NCBI GenBank assembly: GCA_900708905.1
Contig: CAADRB010000004.1
Coordinates: 1,090,740 to 1,154,739 of the forward strand
DNA from: Hymenolepis diminuta
Lineage: Eukaryota > Platyhelminthes > Cestoda > Cyclophyllidea > Hymenolepididae
DNA length: 64,000 bases
Direction: 5' to 3'
Shown here: positions 42,301 to 57,300 of the stretch, piece after piece
How the letters are laid out: each line of letters opens with the position of its first letter
Position numbering within the stretch: position 1 is the first letter of the stretch
Notes under the pieces: model-generated
The model's input: the letters and a program-made list of their open reading frames with translations, nothing else
Database searches by the model: none
Told to the model about the DNA's origin: nothing
Program-made: the position numbers and the translations under genes

Positions 42301-45300
42301 ATGCAGGGGGTGAAGGTATCAGAATGCAGCTAACAATGCATTACAGGAGATAGGACTTGAGGGCCAGTCCTTGATGAAACTGTTACTAGCGTTACATTGT
42401 CATAACATCTAAGCTGTTCCTTTTAAGCCAATATCGTTTTCCTAGGTGACCAATATAATTCTTGTGACTTGTCCAAACGTAATTATAAAAGTTATAAATT
42501 ATGAAAGTGATTAGGAATGAGAATTCTGACAACTTTCCTACATATTTACAAAGAGCAGAATTACACGGGACTTTGGTAAGTGCCAATGAATGATTGAGAA
42601 TTTGGACCCATCAATCCGGAAATGTTTCGACCAGTAATAGTAACACATATCTGGCAGTGGTAATATAGGCGTCTCATTAACTTCGACGAGTCAGCAGCAG
42701 ATTAGAAAACTATGCTTTGATGCGTCCTAGCAATTATATAACATTTTCTCAGTGAAGGTGTATGATTTCTAGACCAAGTCATGATTTTTGCATTTGGTAT
42801 TGACACTGATTATAAACAGGGAACAACAAATTGAGATATAGGTATATGACTAAATCCGATTTCCGTTCTCATGCTTTACGAACCACTAAGGACAATGGCC
42901 GATCAGTAAGATGAAATGCTATCAGAAGATAGCATGACGTGATCCAAACTAAACTTCTGACTATCCAGGAATGTAAAACAGTCGAACATTATTTGGTTTA
43001 TCTCAACACGTGTTATTGTTTCCAAGTTCTGTGCTCTACATCGGTTTACAATCAGCACAGATTTTGTCATTAAACTATGAGTTTGGGATCGTTTAAAAAG
43101 ATACTTAAATATATTCTAAATCCATTTGGAGCCTCCACAAAAGCGATTATGCTTTCTAACGTAGACTACAGCGAGACAACATATAGCACATCATATAATG
43201 GTAACTATTTATTATTATTAATGATATATCAAATTAAGAGAAGTTCTAAAGAAACTTACACGAAGGCCAGGAGGCAAGGGATCACGTCGAACTTCAAGTA
43301 GCAGGGACTCCTCACTGAGACCGGAGGGCATGAGAGCGGAGACAGCTTCATCGTGATTCACTCGACGCAAATCACGACCATTCACACTCAGTAGACGATC
43401 ACCAACTCGAAGACCTGCTTCTTGGGCCTCACCACCCTCTTGAACCTGGAAAAAAAGGTAGAAAGAAATTGTTAAAATAATGAGTAAAGCTGACACTGCG
43501 ATGCTCTGGATAAATATACTGAGCATTAGTATCTTATTTCATAATACTCAGTCGTCCATTATAGAGCTAAAACTACTCAGACTCCGAGTTGAAGATGTGT
43601 AGCTCAACCAACGTTTTTCATTAAGAAATTAAAGTTTTTCATAGAAATGAGTACGTAATAAATTAATAGCTGCCAAGTAGGCCAGTGCTTGCAGCAATAG
43701 TCTCCTCAGTGGTGCGCTAACCTATCCCGGTGCAAGCGTAGAAATACAATAACCGACAATCCATTAAACAAGGAAAGAATTTCACTCCGTTGCCCCGAAA
43801 ATATTCAATTCAACTTCCCAACAATTACTGACTCGTGCCTTCATCTACCTTAGGAATTTTTGGTAGGCTCAATTAATTGAACAAATTTGTGTGATTCCAT
43901 CCAATCTAACGAGATAAGGTCGATAGACCGATGAATTAATGATCGGACTGAATTCAGTTAATTTTAATGTTGAGAATAACAATAAGGCAACTTCTAACGA
44001 AGCTCAAAAACATTCGAGTAGCATTGATTTATTATACACAAAAAGTGGTTAGGCATTACAGTCAGTCCATAGTCTAAAAGCCAAATCTTACAGAAGATTT
44101 GACAACCGCTCAAAATCCGGCACGATATAATACTGTGTGATCTAGAACAGCCGTGTTTTCTCTGAGATCTTCTGGATCATTATGCATAGTTAAAAAAATG
44201 TTATAAAAGTTAACATTTCTCTTAACAGTTCTGAGATGTATTAAAATTGAAATGAAACCGAATGTAATAGACGCCAATGGCCAAAGTTGCCTTCATATCG
44301 ATGAAATGAAGGCAAAAGAAAGGATAACTCACTCGGCAGATAAATACACCTGGCGTCTCACCACCGAAAGGCAGAGATGAGGAATCACAGCCACCACATA
44401 TACGCAATCCAAGATTTTTACCCGGCCGATGCTTTAAGTTCACTCGGTAGACATCAAGACCGGCCTCTTTGCGTAGAAATTGGGGTTCTTCAACAGTAAG
44501 TGGGGGAGAGTGTGTTGGGCTGTGACCGGACTCGTTTGATTCTACAAATAAAAATAACAGAAAAAAGAAATATTTTTGTCTGTTGCGTGTGTGAACCAGA
44601 GACCTGCGATCAACATACACAAATGGTCAAGGGTTCGATGTTTATCAACACACATCCAGAGAACGGAATGACCAATTGTACCAGATAGCAGCGATCAAGG
44701 AAGAAGGGGCTAAATGTGGGTTTCTCATCTGAGATTCTAAGACGTTACTAGATTACACAAACGTTGAAAAACTCTATTTTTCAAGGTGACGCAGTGGTCA
44801 AGCCAGAAGTTACTAGATCGATGCATATCAGTGCACATCCAGAGATGTGGTTAATGAACCTCCCTAGCTAATCACGGTCAACAAGAGGGAGAGTTTCTCA
44901 TTTGAGCGGGCCCAGAGTATCTTCCCTATACCTAAGTCGGGTGCTATGAACACTTCTAATGACCTTGAGAAGTCGCAAAATTCACATAAAATCGCCCTAA
45001 TGGGAATATGCTTTGCCAATACAATATTTTGACAATATTGTACAACAGTGGGCTAACAATACAGGTCTATATGTATGTAAGATCTTTATATAGATGAAAT
45101 CTGTCACCTGTCATCATAATCGCTGAAAATGAAGTATCCATGCATTTTGTTCTTGACAGTCAGTCTAGACAGGACGAATGCATAATATTGCAATTTATTC
45201 GGCAGTAGTATGAATTTTAGAACAATAAATAAACACTGTGAAGTTAATAAATTGTCAGAAATTAACAACTTTATTATAAGTATAGAATATATAGTAATAT

Positions 45301-48300
45301 TCTTGGGCACGATATTCCCGTGTCAATATAGACTGAATGCATTTCCAAGATTATGAATTTCGAGTGATTATTTGAAATCACATTTAGGCACTTAGGAAGA
45401 ACGAATAGCTTTGAAATTAAATATTGTAATCAGCCTGTATATTTGAGCTTAGAAGGAGGAAAAAAATTTTACAAAGGTAAAGTGGGAATAGAAAATTGTA
45501 TCATTATCCACTTATAACGCATTAATTCACATGAAAAATTTCTTATACCTTAAGTGATCATCTACGCAGAATAAACTTTTCTAAATCAGGAATACTCAAG
45601 CGACTTCCTGCTAACAAATATGCCTTTTCGAAAATAATATTCTTCAAGATTGTCTGATACTTAATGTCTGTTTCATGACTTCAATTCATTAGAATTCTGG
45701 GGAAATCAAAAACTCCCCGTATCGCCCTCCCACCACATGAATTTCATTAAAAGAAGAAGTGGTATTTAGCATACAACTTGGACAAGGATATGCAGGATAT
45801 TATATATATATATATATATATATAATGAGGAAAGAAGAAAGAGAAATTGGGTAATATCTACAAAGCTCCTTTGTCCGTAAAAGCTTTGTTTCTTGGCATT
45901 TTTGAGAGCATTCGGTTGGAGTTTAGTTTTCCACACAAGTGGGTAAAAATGATATTAGATGATAGTTCTCGGAAGCGGATATTTACAGTCGTTTCCATTT
46001 GCTTAATCCCATCCACTAATACTAAAGCCCTATCTGTCAAACTCGGTCAAATCGGGTGCATACATCCCTCTAGACTTCCCAATATAGACAATTTTTACTC
46101 CCGTTTGTTAAACTTTACAGTTATAACAGGCTCTGTAATCTCTTAGTCTTTTGAGTTCTTCTCGACAAATGACATTCTGTTTCTGAACATTAAAACATTG
46201 GAATGCAAACTCTTGCATCATGAGTACGCTTCCAGAAATTTCCATTATATATGCTATATGATGTAATAAAATCTTATCAGACTGTCTGTTTTAGCAAATC
46301 TTCGTGCATATTCAGATTTTTCCCATTTGTACCCTAAGGGGAAAGTGAATCAACACACTGTATTTCCATACAATAAGCTAACATTTTGCACATCAAATTC
46401 AAAATAATCTGAATACAACATAAGAAAACATGTATAAGAGCGGTACATAATAAGTTGGCAGTAGACCAGAAAGCGCCACTCTAACGAGCTTTATGCAAAT
46501 TCACCCCCCTCCACCATATCGACGCATCTCAGTTTTCCGAACACATGCAAGATAATAAACGACCGAAAAAGCTCAAGTGAGAATCTTCGAAGTTAATAAG
46601 ACGTGAAAGATGCAGTATATCCAGCTTCTGTAAGAGGTTAATGATAAGTACATAGACTAATCGAGAGCATAGACAAGTCACTCTAAAATTACACAATCTG
46701 TGTTCATTGAGAAAAAAAACAGTTTGCCTAAATTTCAATATATGCATCTAAATAACATAAACTCCATCAATCATTCACAAACTACGATAGTCTTTCACCT
46801 CTAAAATATTATTTAAATTGTATTTCACAAATTGCTGTGTCAATATAATTTAGCATTGGATGGCATTAATGCTACTTACGTCACAGTGTTACACGTAAAG
46901 GTGTTGTTTTAAAAACCTCAAAATGCTAATAGAGACCAAAATAATTCAACTGTGAGTAGAAGTAAAAAATGCAGAACTTACCACCAGAATTCATGATAGG
47001 CGAAGTTGGAGTTAAATCTGCATTAACCGCCTGTGGAGCGATGAGTTTGCGTAGGACTTCCAATTCCACATTCGGTCCAGCACCAGTTAGAAGAGTTATC
47101 ACTTGATCGTGTCGAGCATTTCGTACGTCAATACCGTTTATCTATTCAATGGATACACACAGATTGTTTTGATATTCCTTATTTACTATTAGAAATAAGC
47201 AAGACATCCAGATGCAGAAAACCTACTAATCTGATCTACCCAAGATTTCTATTGATCCCGATAAAGTGTTTGAATTTGATCTCGCCAATGTGACGTGTCA
47301 GAATAAACTGAGATGCAATATAGGCAAGATGTGTGTCTGGGTTATTTTGCGTAGTTCTTAATGTCAAACTACGGACATCTCAGTATTATCATCCTACATA
47401 ATAAATTCCCTCTGAGATACAATGAATTGAATTTAATTGACTCCTCCGTCCCTCCCGTTTATCTACCCCCAGACAGTTATAATAGGCAAAATACATAAAG
47501 ATTTAATTTTGCCAAGACCAACTGTATCTGGGTTTTCGTGCATAGTTTCCAATAGGTTCCAAATATATGAGAGAATCAGATCAATCATAAGATATAAGGA
47601 AACGGTCAGTAGTCTAACTTCCAGTTTCTCTATTTTGCTATTCAACCTAGCACTTATACCTATTTTTCTAATATATTTTACAATCAACTAGCTAGGTATT
47701 CAAGCCACAGTTTTTCTTAATGATAATGTAATCGTATCGAAAAAAGAATTTATTGTGTAAATCATGTCCATTGATAAAAATATTCAGATCTGCGATTCGT
47801 TGAAATCTACAAAAGCCACTGACTTACTTTATACAACTGATCTCCAACTCGAAGTTGTCCGGTTTTATCAGCAGCTCCACCTTCAACAATTCGGCTAATG
47901 TAGATAGTCTAAAAACAGAACATTCATTAACCAAAATCACCACAAACTAGGCAGAAAAGCAATTAGGATTAGTCAAATGTGACAAAATTCGAAAATAACC
48001 AAGATATATATTATCGTGAATAGAGATTAGAGGAATTCAAATAAAAACAAAAATGAGGCAATTAGAGCAAGAGCATGATAAAAGAGGAAAACCAAAGTAA
48101 AGCTGTACTCAATTAGTTCATGTTCGAATGATGAACAGTCAACTTGATCAGTTCGAGAAGGGGAATGTATCTTACCTCAAGGAAGTTTAAGTGGGTCTAA
48201 AGACAGAAATATGTTCAAATAGATAGGAGCAAGAGAAACCACCATGGACATGAAGTCTAAATGATATAGAGCACTATAGGTAAACGATCTCACTGGATAA

Positions 48301-51300
48301 ATCCATGACACAACTATCCGTAGGACGTCTGCTCGGTATGGCATTTGTACAAGTTATAATTTTTGAAACACATCATTGCTCAAGCCAATTGGAGTATGTT
48401 TTCAGAGTATCTCTGATTAAAAGCCTCTAATTTTACTAGTCATATTGATGATCCAAATGAACATTAATCTATTGATTTGACAAACACCCCCGCTCATTGT
48501 ATATTAAATCTGTATTTTATTCTGGAAATGACATTGAATTGATTGACTGATCTCGATTAAGTTCGGCTATATGTTAAACAACAAGATCTCCTATTTTGTA
48601 CTTGATAATAAGACACATTCAAACACTCCTGTTTTCAACTTTCGATACATTGGACTAAGTAATTTAACCAGCGCTCAGCATGAGCAGCAACCATATTATT
48701 CAGAACCGTCAGTCAGTCAGAGGATGATTATCGACTTTACTGCATGATCTGTGATCTACGTGACGACCGCTACATCACTGAATAAATCACCCACACGATT
48801 TTTATTATTTTTTTTCTAAATAAGACTGGTTATTTAATGTCTTCTCGTTGTTAGTGGCTTACACCCCTACTACTTTCACACGTTTACACATTCGAAGTAG
48901 AAGTCTTAGTATTACCTTAAGACGGCCAGAACGACTAAACATGACCTGACCTCCAATCCGAAAGCAGTCATTTGATGCTTTTAGTTTGTGTGGAGGTGTT
49001 AAGAATGACTCACCGATGCATCAGCTTGAGGACCCAAAACACCACGACCCCCGGCAATGCTGAAGCCAAGTCCGCTCCAGTCACGATGCAATGTGCATTT
49101 TATTAACTAAAAAAGAGAAAAAGAAACGAAAAATATAAATAAAATATAAAAATTTTTATTAAATCGATTATAGATAACTCTTTCCAGAGTTCTATCTAGC
49201 AATAGTTCTGATCTACCATATTATTATTATCAACATGGTAACTAAATCCAAATCAATAACGGTAAAAGGGGAAGCCAAGAAGAGAATCGAAAGGAACCTA
49301 ATGAGGAGATAATAATAATAGAAATTATGGTCTCCTGGTCGAATCTTGCTTCGGGGTCGTTCGTAGACAAATCATCTATCGTCAAATCAAGCCTGGAACT
49401 TTAGATACAAAGCATAATGATGTCTGAACTTCTTATCCGATAGAATTTCAATGTTTATTGTGCTCGATAAAATATAGTACTGGAGAAATTTTTATCTTTT
49501 GTTTACGATCTAATCTTGTATCATGCCTTAACAAATATCTAGATGATACAGTGGAAAGTAGCATTTTAAAGGACATCCACTTGTACCTAAATGTCAAGTA
49601 CTTATCAAGTAGGAGATGCACAGGAACTACGAAGTAAAAAGGAGCTACCTCTGGCGTTTATCAACATTTTAGATAAGCACTTTGGAAGAAAGTTATACGA
49701 TTTTTAATCCTACTGATATGAAAACGGCGACTGCATATCTGATACTGTTTGACAGAGGATACAGAAACGATTCTTGCATCGGACAATGTGCTCGATCAAG
49801 AAGTGCGGCTTATCACGGTATACCCATACGCTATCTACTCTTGCACGTATTTACTTCCTTTTATTACTCCTAATGCGGGCTAAAGTTGTCCTGAATTATC
49901 CCAATGTTCTAGATTTATTGAACTATAAATGCGAATGACTGGTTTCAATTCATACATATTCTTCAATGCATAACACCCGATCATAAGTAAGTGGTAGCGG
50001 CTTAATCTTTAATTGGCCAAGCAGGAAAAGAGGCTAATCAACTCAGAATTAGAAATCCGGCAGTTACTAGAAAGAGACCTAAATGATATGCATTTAACAA
50101 ACTCATAATTAATTAAAAATTTAATAATTTCTATGCTCGCATAAAAATCATCCAAAAAGGAAAAAATCTATTTTAGCTAAGTCATTAATAATGAGAAAAG
50201 TAATAACTTATAGAAAAAATCTTTAACAAATAGAACAAATTCAAGAGAAATAATTAAGCTGGTCGGAAATTTGATGACAAATGAAATTAGAAATTTCTTG
50301 TTTGACTTATAACATCAAAGAAAATTCCATTGCTGAAAGAGAAATAAGAGTTAACTGCTTTTATGATTCTGGAAAAATGTAAAAAATTGCTTGTCGAATG
50401 ACATTTTCATTTTCATACTTAGATTTGCCAAAAGTTGCAAATTAAGGAAAGAGAAAAAGTAACTCACCCTAAGGTTAACAAAGTGATTCGAAAGCAATTG
50501 CACTAATTAAGTTCAAGACAACTTGTAATAGAAGATTAATCCTAACCTTTTAAAGTTAAAAAGATCCGTGTTGACGAATACGAGTAGCACTTTCTACTGT
50601 TGAAATTTTATCAGTATTAAGATTCGAACCGATAACCTGGAGTGATTTAGACTCATTCCAATACCACTTAACTCGTAGACCCAAAGAAGTCAAATTAGAA
50701 AGCAGACGAGAGGTTAAATATGTCCGTTTATCAGATGCAAGAGTAGGACTATGTTGAGAGAATCATCTAGACTCATCTTAATTTACAAAGATGAGATTTA
50801 TATGCAACACTGGTAAATTTACCATAGAAAAGCCTGCACTGTCATTGATAATGATAATCAGAGTAACAGGGAACTCTATTTGCACCGATTATGCATTCAT
50901 CCATTTCAATGAGTCAGCTGCAGATTAAGAAAACTGAACATTAAGGAATTAGACTATTTTATATTGCATTCTTTTGATCTCTGAAAAACATGGTGGCCTT
51001 AATCTACCATAACTTGGGCGTTACTTATAACTAACTCTGTGGCAGTTCACAGAGTAATGATCTCAATATCTTATTACTTCATTCATACAATCTCGTATAC
51101 CGACACAAAGGACTTTAATTTTATGCATTATATGTTCTTCGATGCTTTCGTACTTCATACAAAGACGTTAAGGCTGCGGATTTGAGTCACTCTTTAGCTT
51201 TCTGTTCAAGGTCAAATATTTTTTAAAAATGAGCACTGTGATGGAGTTGGAGCATTATTTATAAACCGAGAAATTTTCTTACAAACTATTTATTTTGCTT

Positions 51301-54300
51301 ACAGTTATACTCAAATAAAGTTATAATTTTTTGGGATATTTTGAGATCAGCAAGGTACTGAGTGGGCTAAATTGACAGAAAAGTGGAAAAATGAAATGAC
51401 AACTCAAACATCAAAAAATAATAATGGAATTGTGGCTTGATCCTTGATGACTTGTATCTAGTTGTTTATCAATCCATCAAAGCCGTCATATCACTCACAT
51501 CCTTATTTTACACTCTTCGGACACCTCTCCCCTTCATTAACCATAACATAGATACAAGCATTTACGCCAAAATCTGTCTCTTTTCTAACTTGTCCACGAT
51601 GAAGATCATAGAAGTTAGAAGATGAATAGGTTTGCATGACTTCTCTATCCAAATTTTAATGAATTCTATGGTGTACATTTTTTTCGCGAAGACATATCAG
51701 TTAAAACTAAATATTAAGAAAGTTGGCGAAAAAATTGAACGTTACCATTCATCATTTCAAAAAGATGTATCTGAAATTAAAGAATGACCAATCAACTATC
51801 AATATGACAGGTATAAGATGTTTAATCCAAATCAGCATATTATAATATCCCCTACTAATATACGTCGGTCATTACATAACTATATTTTTTACTTGCATTA
51901 ATTAGCAATTGGATCAATTATACCTCCAGGATGTCAATTTTAGTCCCCACATCTTCATACAAGATTCACCACAAAAAAACTAATTCTTTCACTCTTAAGA
52001 CTGTCCATTTTAAGGCAGTTACTGTTCTTCCTTTAACACAGAGAGGGAAGCCAGTTATCAGTCACTGAATTTAATCAATCAGTAAGGTAATTATCTGTTT
52101 AACTTTACACAAAATAATGTGAAAGTTTGGATTAAAATAACTAAAAATGCGATAGCAGAATATTTAAAAAGCAACGTAGAGAAAACAATTATTTGTTAGA
52201 GAAATAGTTGACTAGTTCAAATGAAAGAAAGGACTGTAGAAAACAAATGTGTTCCACTGGTCTAGTGGCATTGACCATGCCTGTACAGTGAGAGACCACA
52301 ATTATATTTCAATAATTGAGATGACTGCACTGATTGATATTATTCCATGAAGGAGTAGCGAAGTGCGGGCTATTTTTCTCAATAGAAATGCTAAGATGCT
52401 TTACACTCGTCCAAAATGTGTGCTTGAAACAGCTTGAGGATAGTAAGGAATATATAGTATACAAGAACCTAGCTATCATTATATATCAATTGTCCAACTT
52501 TGAAGAAATTTTGAGAAAAGTAGTCACAAATTTATTAAATATTTGTATAAATAAGTCTGTCCGATAGATGTGTTGTTAGCGTCCAATTTGAAAGGTTTCT
52601 AAAACGTCAGTCTCTGTTCGAGAACCTATAAATTGGTCATCACTAAAAAGATCGGTATTAACTGTCGAGGCTGATAGATATGAAATTCGTAATCGCCGGT
52701 CTGGCAGATCAGATGCTACCAGGTTAGCATCCAATTCCGGAAATATATTAATCCAGAAGTCATATAATACTTTAAACCTCATATAAGCAATCAACTCGAA
52801 ATTTTTAAAATGTTTTTCTCAGAGGATATTTCAATACACCTTTTGTGTAAGCCTTCTGACACAGGGAGAAGAACTTTGATTAGTCCACCTGGAACATTAA
52901 AAACGAGGCAATCATTACCATACTTCCTGTTTTTGTAATGTCTTACAGAAAGGCATCGAATTTTCCCATTCAAGTAATAAAAGAACTAAAAACAAAAGAT
53001 TTAAAACTGAAACTGAGCAGAAAAAAGGGTAAATCTAATAACTTAGAAAGCCAGACAGGGAAGCAAACAAAACATTAAAAAAACAGCATGATGATAGCTG
53101 TAGAAGAAAGAAATATTTTTACCGAGCCATGTTCATATTGGCTAAGACAAGCGATACAAGGTAAGGGAAAGATTGCTATGTAACATACAATCAACAACCA
53201 CAAAATGATGAGTTACTAAAGAGTCATAATGTTAACCAACAATGAATGAGGAAAGAAAAGATCCAGCGAGAGTATTTAGATTATAAAATGAAAATAGATT
53301 AACACACAGATAAAGGAACTTTATCTTTCTTTATCGATTTATATCAATAATTTTTAAGTTTTACTGTGTTTTACCAGGCCAATTTTTCTTGTTTCCTAGA
53401 CACGAGGCTAACACATTATCACCGTTCTTCCTTAATGGATCCATCCAAATACCATCTTTGCCAACTTCACAGCTTTTGGTAAATTTCTTAGAACAGGGCA
53501 ACTTAGCTAGTTTTTTTGCTCAAGCACTAGTTGGTAACTCAAAGAGTTGATCAAAGATTCCTTTTATTCCTTTATCATAGACGTCAAAATATTCTCTTCC
53601 AATCTATTGAAAGACATTAAGCTCAATGGTCCGAACGAATATTGATATAGCAAAGCAAACAAACAGTTTTCAATTAATTAATTAATGTGAAATGAAAGAG
53701 AAGATGACTTTTAAAGTCCTTTTTGAAATAGGAAAGTTCTGTTTATTTGCACACAAGCAACTTGCAAGAAACTCCTTTGAAATCCTTAATTAGAGTAAAG
53801 GCTTGATGTTCTAATCTTTCCCAAGAATTCTTAATGGGTTCTTCGTATATCCTCTACGCATTGCTCTAGTTTTTCGACTTTGTTGTGGTGAATTTCTAGG
53901 AGCTTAAATGTTATCTATTTCCCAAGTTGGCGACTCTTAAAATACAGTTCTATCCTAACATTTACCGTTGAGGGCTGTTCTTCTAGTCCATTGTTCAGTC
54001 AAAATGAAAATAAAAAACCATACCATTATTTAGATTGGAGATGAAACATCTAACAAAGCAAACATACCGAATTTTTTCAGTTTACTGCTTCTTCAATTTA
54101 CTGAACTCGCTGAAAAAGGAGACCTTTAAGAAGCTTACGCTTAATATAAGAAATTGTATTTCATCAGCATATTAAAAATGCACGAAAATAAATGTCATCG
54201 TAAGAGTGTGGTATTTTAACCTTTAAGAATAATTATGTATAAGATCTTAACATTATCTCTTTACATAGGTGCGGCAATAATACAGGATGTTCGTAAAACT

Positions 54301-57300
54301 ATAGGACAGTTGACAAAATATAAGATGCCTGAATGCATAGACATACTTTTTGTTCCTGAGTTAATCAATATTAATCACTGATTTGGGTTTTAATAACTTG
54401 AAATTCAGTCAAATCCAAAATAATTTTAGGCTCATGTTATAGTTAGGTGGTTTACGCGCTGTTTGAAAAATTGAACGGGTAAACAAATTCCCGGACAGTT
54501 CCACTGCTGAGCCAACTGAACAGATATAGCTAGTCCCTTCCTTGATAGTTACTAAGACATTTTGGGATTAACCTTAACCACAGAGCACTATTTTGCGGTA
54601 GCCCGGAACAACTCTACTGAAATCTTAAACCGTTTTATTAGTCGAATTAAATAGGTCTCCAACTACGTCTTTAAAACTCAAACCATGATCTAGTAAATCC
54701 TCTCTTCTTTACCAAGAATTATTATTGACCATGCGCATTTCAGTGCCCAACCTCGAATCTAACCCTTTAACAGATCCATTCATTCTCTCGCCAAGGAACG
54801 ATAAACTAACTACAGTTATAAAACACTTCCATTCTCAAGCTTATTTAGTCAAGTGTTTTTCAACATTCGTCTCGAAAACAGGAAAGCAGAATGATAGAGC
54901 CTCACTTGTGAGAAATTAGAATTATCTTACTCCTTATTAACCAAGCTTAACCAGTATGTTAAGCCATTGATTTTGCGCCGATATACATCGGATCTGTGAA
55001 CTCTGACTTGTCAGACGAGCATATCAACCGCTACATTATCGGAGTTCAAATCAAACATGAACAATTTTCTCACTTGCATTGCCGTAGGTGCAGCTTGAGA
55101 AAAGGGTAGCGTAGAACTAGATATAACTCTTCCAAGTGACGTGGTATTAAGTAGACTAGAAGGTAGGTTATGCGCTCTCTGAGGATCCGCAAGATATGAC
55201 GGTTGAGGGGGAAAGGTTTTTGCAGATCTACCGTCATTGGTGGATTCCGCATTGACTGTTTGAGGCGATTGAGGAGGTGCCTGAGTGACAACGGGTACCT
55301 CACGACAGAGCAGGAGTTTAAATCGTGTTGCGTCGGTACGAAGAGCACTCACGGCTACTTGGTGCTCAATGTTGACCATATTCACACCGTTTACCTGAAA
55401 ACAAAAATATTTTGCAAATGACGTTGAAGATGGCGGACAGAATAATTAATTTATATGTGCATATGCTCTAATAAGTTACTCAACCAAAACTTTAGCTAAC
55501 AAGGAATAACGTTGTTAACACCCTGCAGATTCATTTTGAGAGTATTACTCAAAGCGCGCCTGTATATGGAATATTAATTTGTGCTTGATTAATTTGGTAA
55601 GATTTGACTGGATAGAAAACACTTTTGGCCTCTCCTTACCTATGACCTAGCTAATCTGACTGTGTTTTACACACATCCCGGCTTGTATAAGACCTGCGAA
55701 GACGTTTTGTTCTCTCTTTCTCTGTCTCTCAATTTTACCCCTTCTCTCATTCTCTCGAATTCAATACGTATTGAACTCCAATCAACTCAGCCTTTCAATT
55801 TGGGATAAATGGAAATATGGCTTAGTCTAACAATTGCATTTTCTACAAACGATAAATGTCACATATAAGCAAGGCTAACGCTAGAAGACGCATACACAAC
55901 CATCTCCTATATGATTATGCAACAGCAGAATAAAGTGCAAACGTGAATCCCTAATTCTGCGGAACGACTAATATATTAGTTAGATTCCAAACGCCACAGA
56001 GGAATAGTGTGAAGAGAATTAAAACAATTGTATTTCCGCATAGGGAAGACAAATAGGATAGCACAAGGAAGCACCAGAAGAGAACTTTAGATTACAATTG
56101 CACGCAGCGGCCAAAATGCAATTCAGAAAAATGCTCTCGATACTTACTAGCGGATACACGTTAAACGATAAAATTGTGTGTCACAATTAATACAGGTCTG
56201 GAGAAAGATAGCAGAATGTCAGTTTATAGCCAGACTCTGGAATGCTACTCCTCTGATCAAAATACGTGCTCTGATGTGAGAAATCGTTTTATCTGATAGA
56301 TTAAGAGGATAAAGCGCCGTGAAAAGACCAATTTCAATTCTCAATATACCTTCCTCTTAAGATCAATATTTATACGTTTTTAAATCAACTAGATTGACTC
56401 TTAGAGTGCGCGCTTTACCATAAATGAACGGGAAACCAAAATAATGAGCGCGATATTTAATTTCACTCACTCACTTAAGCGCCTTTGCCAAATAAAGAGT
56501 GCTAGCTAAGCCCATAACTGCTAGTTTTTCTCACGAAAAGGGAGGTATTGATATTTTACAGATATTTACTCTGTTGTGAAGTGGGTGAATACTTCGAGGA
56601 AAAAAATTTCGCAAGACTGCCAGTACGGAATCAGTCAATTATTAAAGAGTTAATTTAAGGGGTTAACACGTGGAAAAATAGGTTACAGGAAAAATTATTC
56701 ATTCCGTGATAGCGACACAAACTTTCGAGAGAAAAACACGCAAGAATATAAGAGGCTCAAAGCGGAACCGAAATTGATCTGCCCTTTTTGTCAATCCACA
56801 TTCAATAAGTACTTTGTCCATCAGTCTAGTGTCGGTGATAGTGTATGCTCAAACATGAACTAAAAATGACCAATTTAGGATAGAAAAGACGAGAAAATCC
56901 GTCGACAATGAACCATATTAATCAAACCTACTATGAGGTTAGCCAGATAAGAGGTTTTGAACTGGATTGAATAAAGCCATTTGCTTACCATTTCATTTCA
57001 ATAAGCTAACGTATATTTCGACTCCCTTCAAGAAGTTTGTTTGTTTTTGAGAATTATTTGACCATGTTACTTGTTGCTAAATGATGAAATCACAATACCG
57101 ATGTGCCAAAAATAATCAACTATGCGCCAGTTCACGTATCTTTAAGAGCAGACGATGACCAAGTCTGTTCCAGACTCATGTGACGACACTGACACCTTTA
57201 ATAATTAGATAATTATGGCTACCATAATTGGTGAATTTAGGGAATTCGGACCTTGATAGAATTTAGCTCTTATCTTTAGCTAAACTAGACATAAACAGAT

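Noticed and set aside
45847..46146. 99-codon plus-strand frame and its antisense in a Scribble intron
   Set aside because: No recognisable domain and no splice fit with Scribble; most likely chance.
50612..50690. Functional tRNA gene
   Set aside because: A B box is present, but the T stem and anticodon stem do not pair well.
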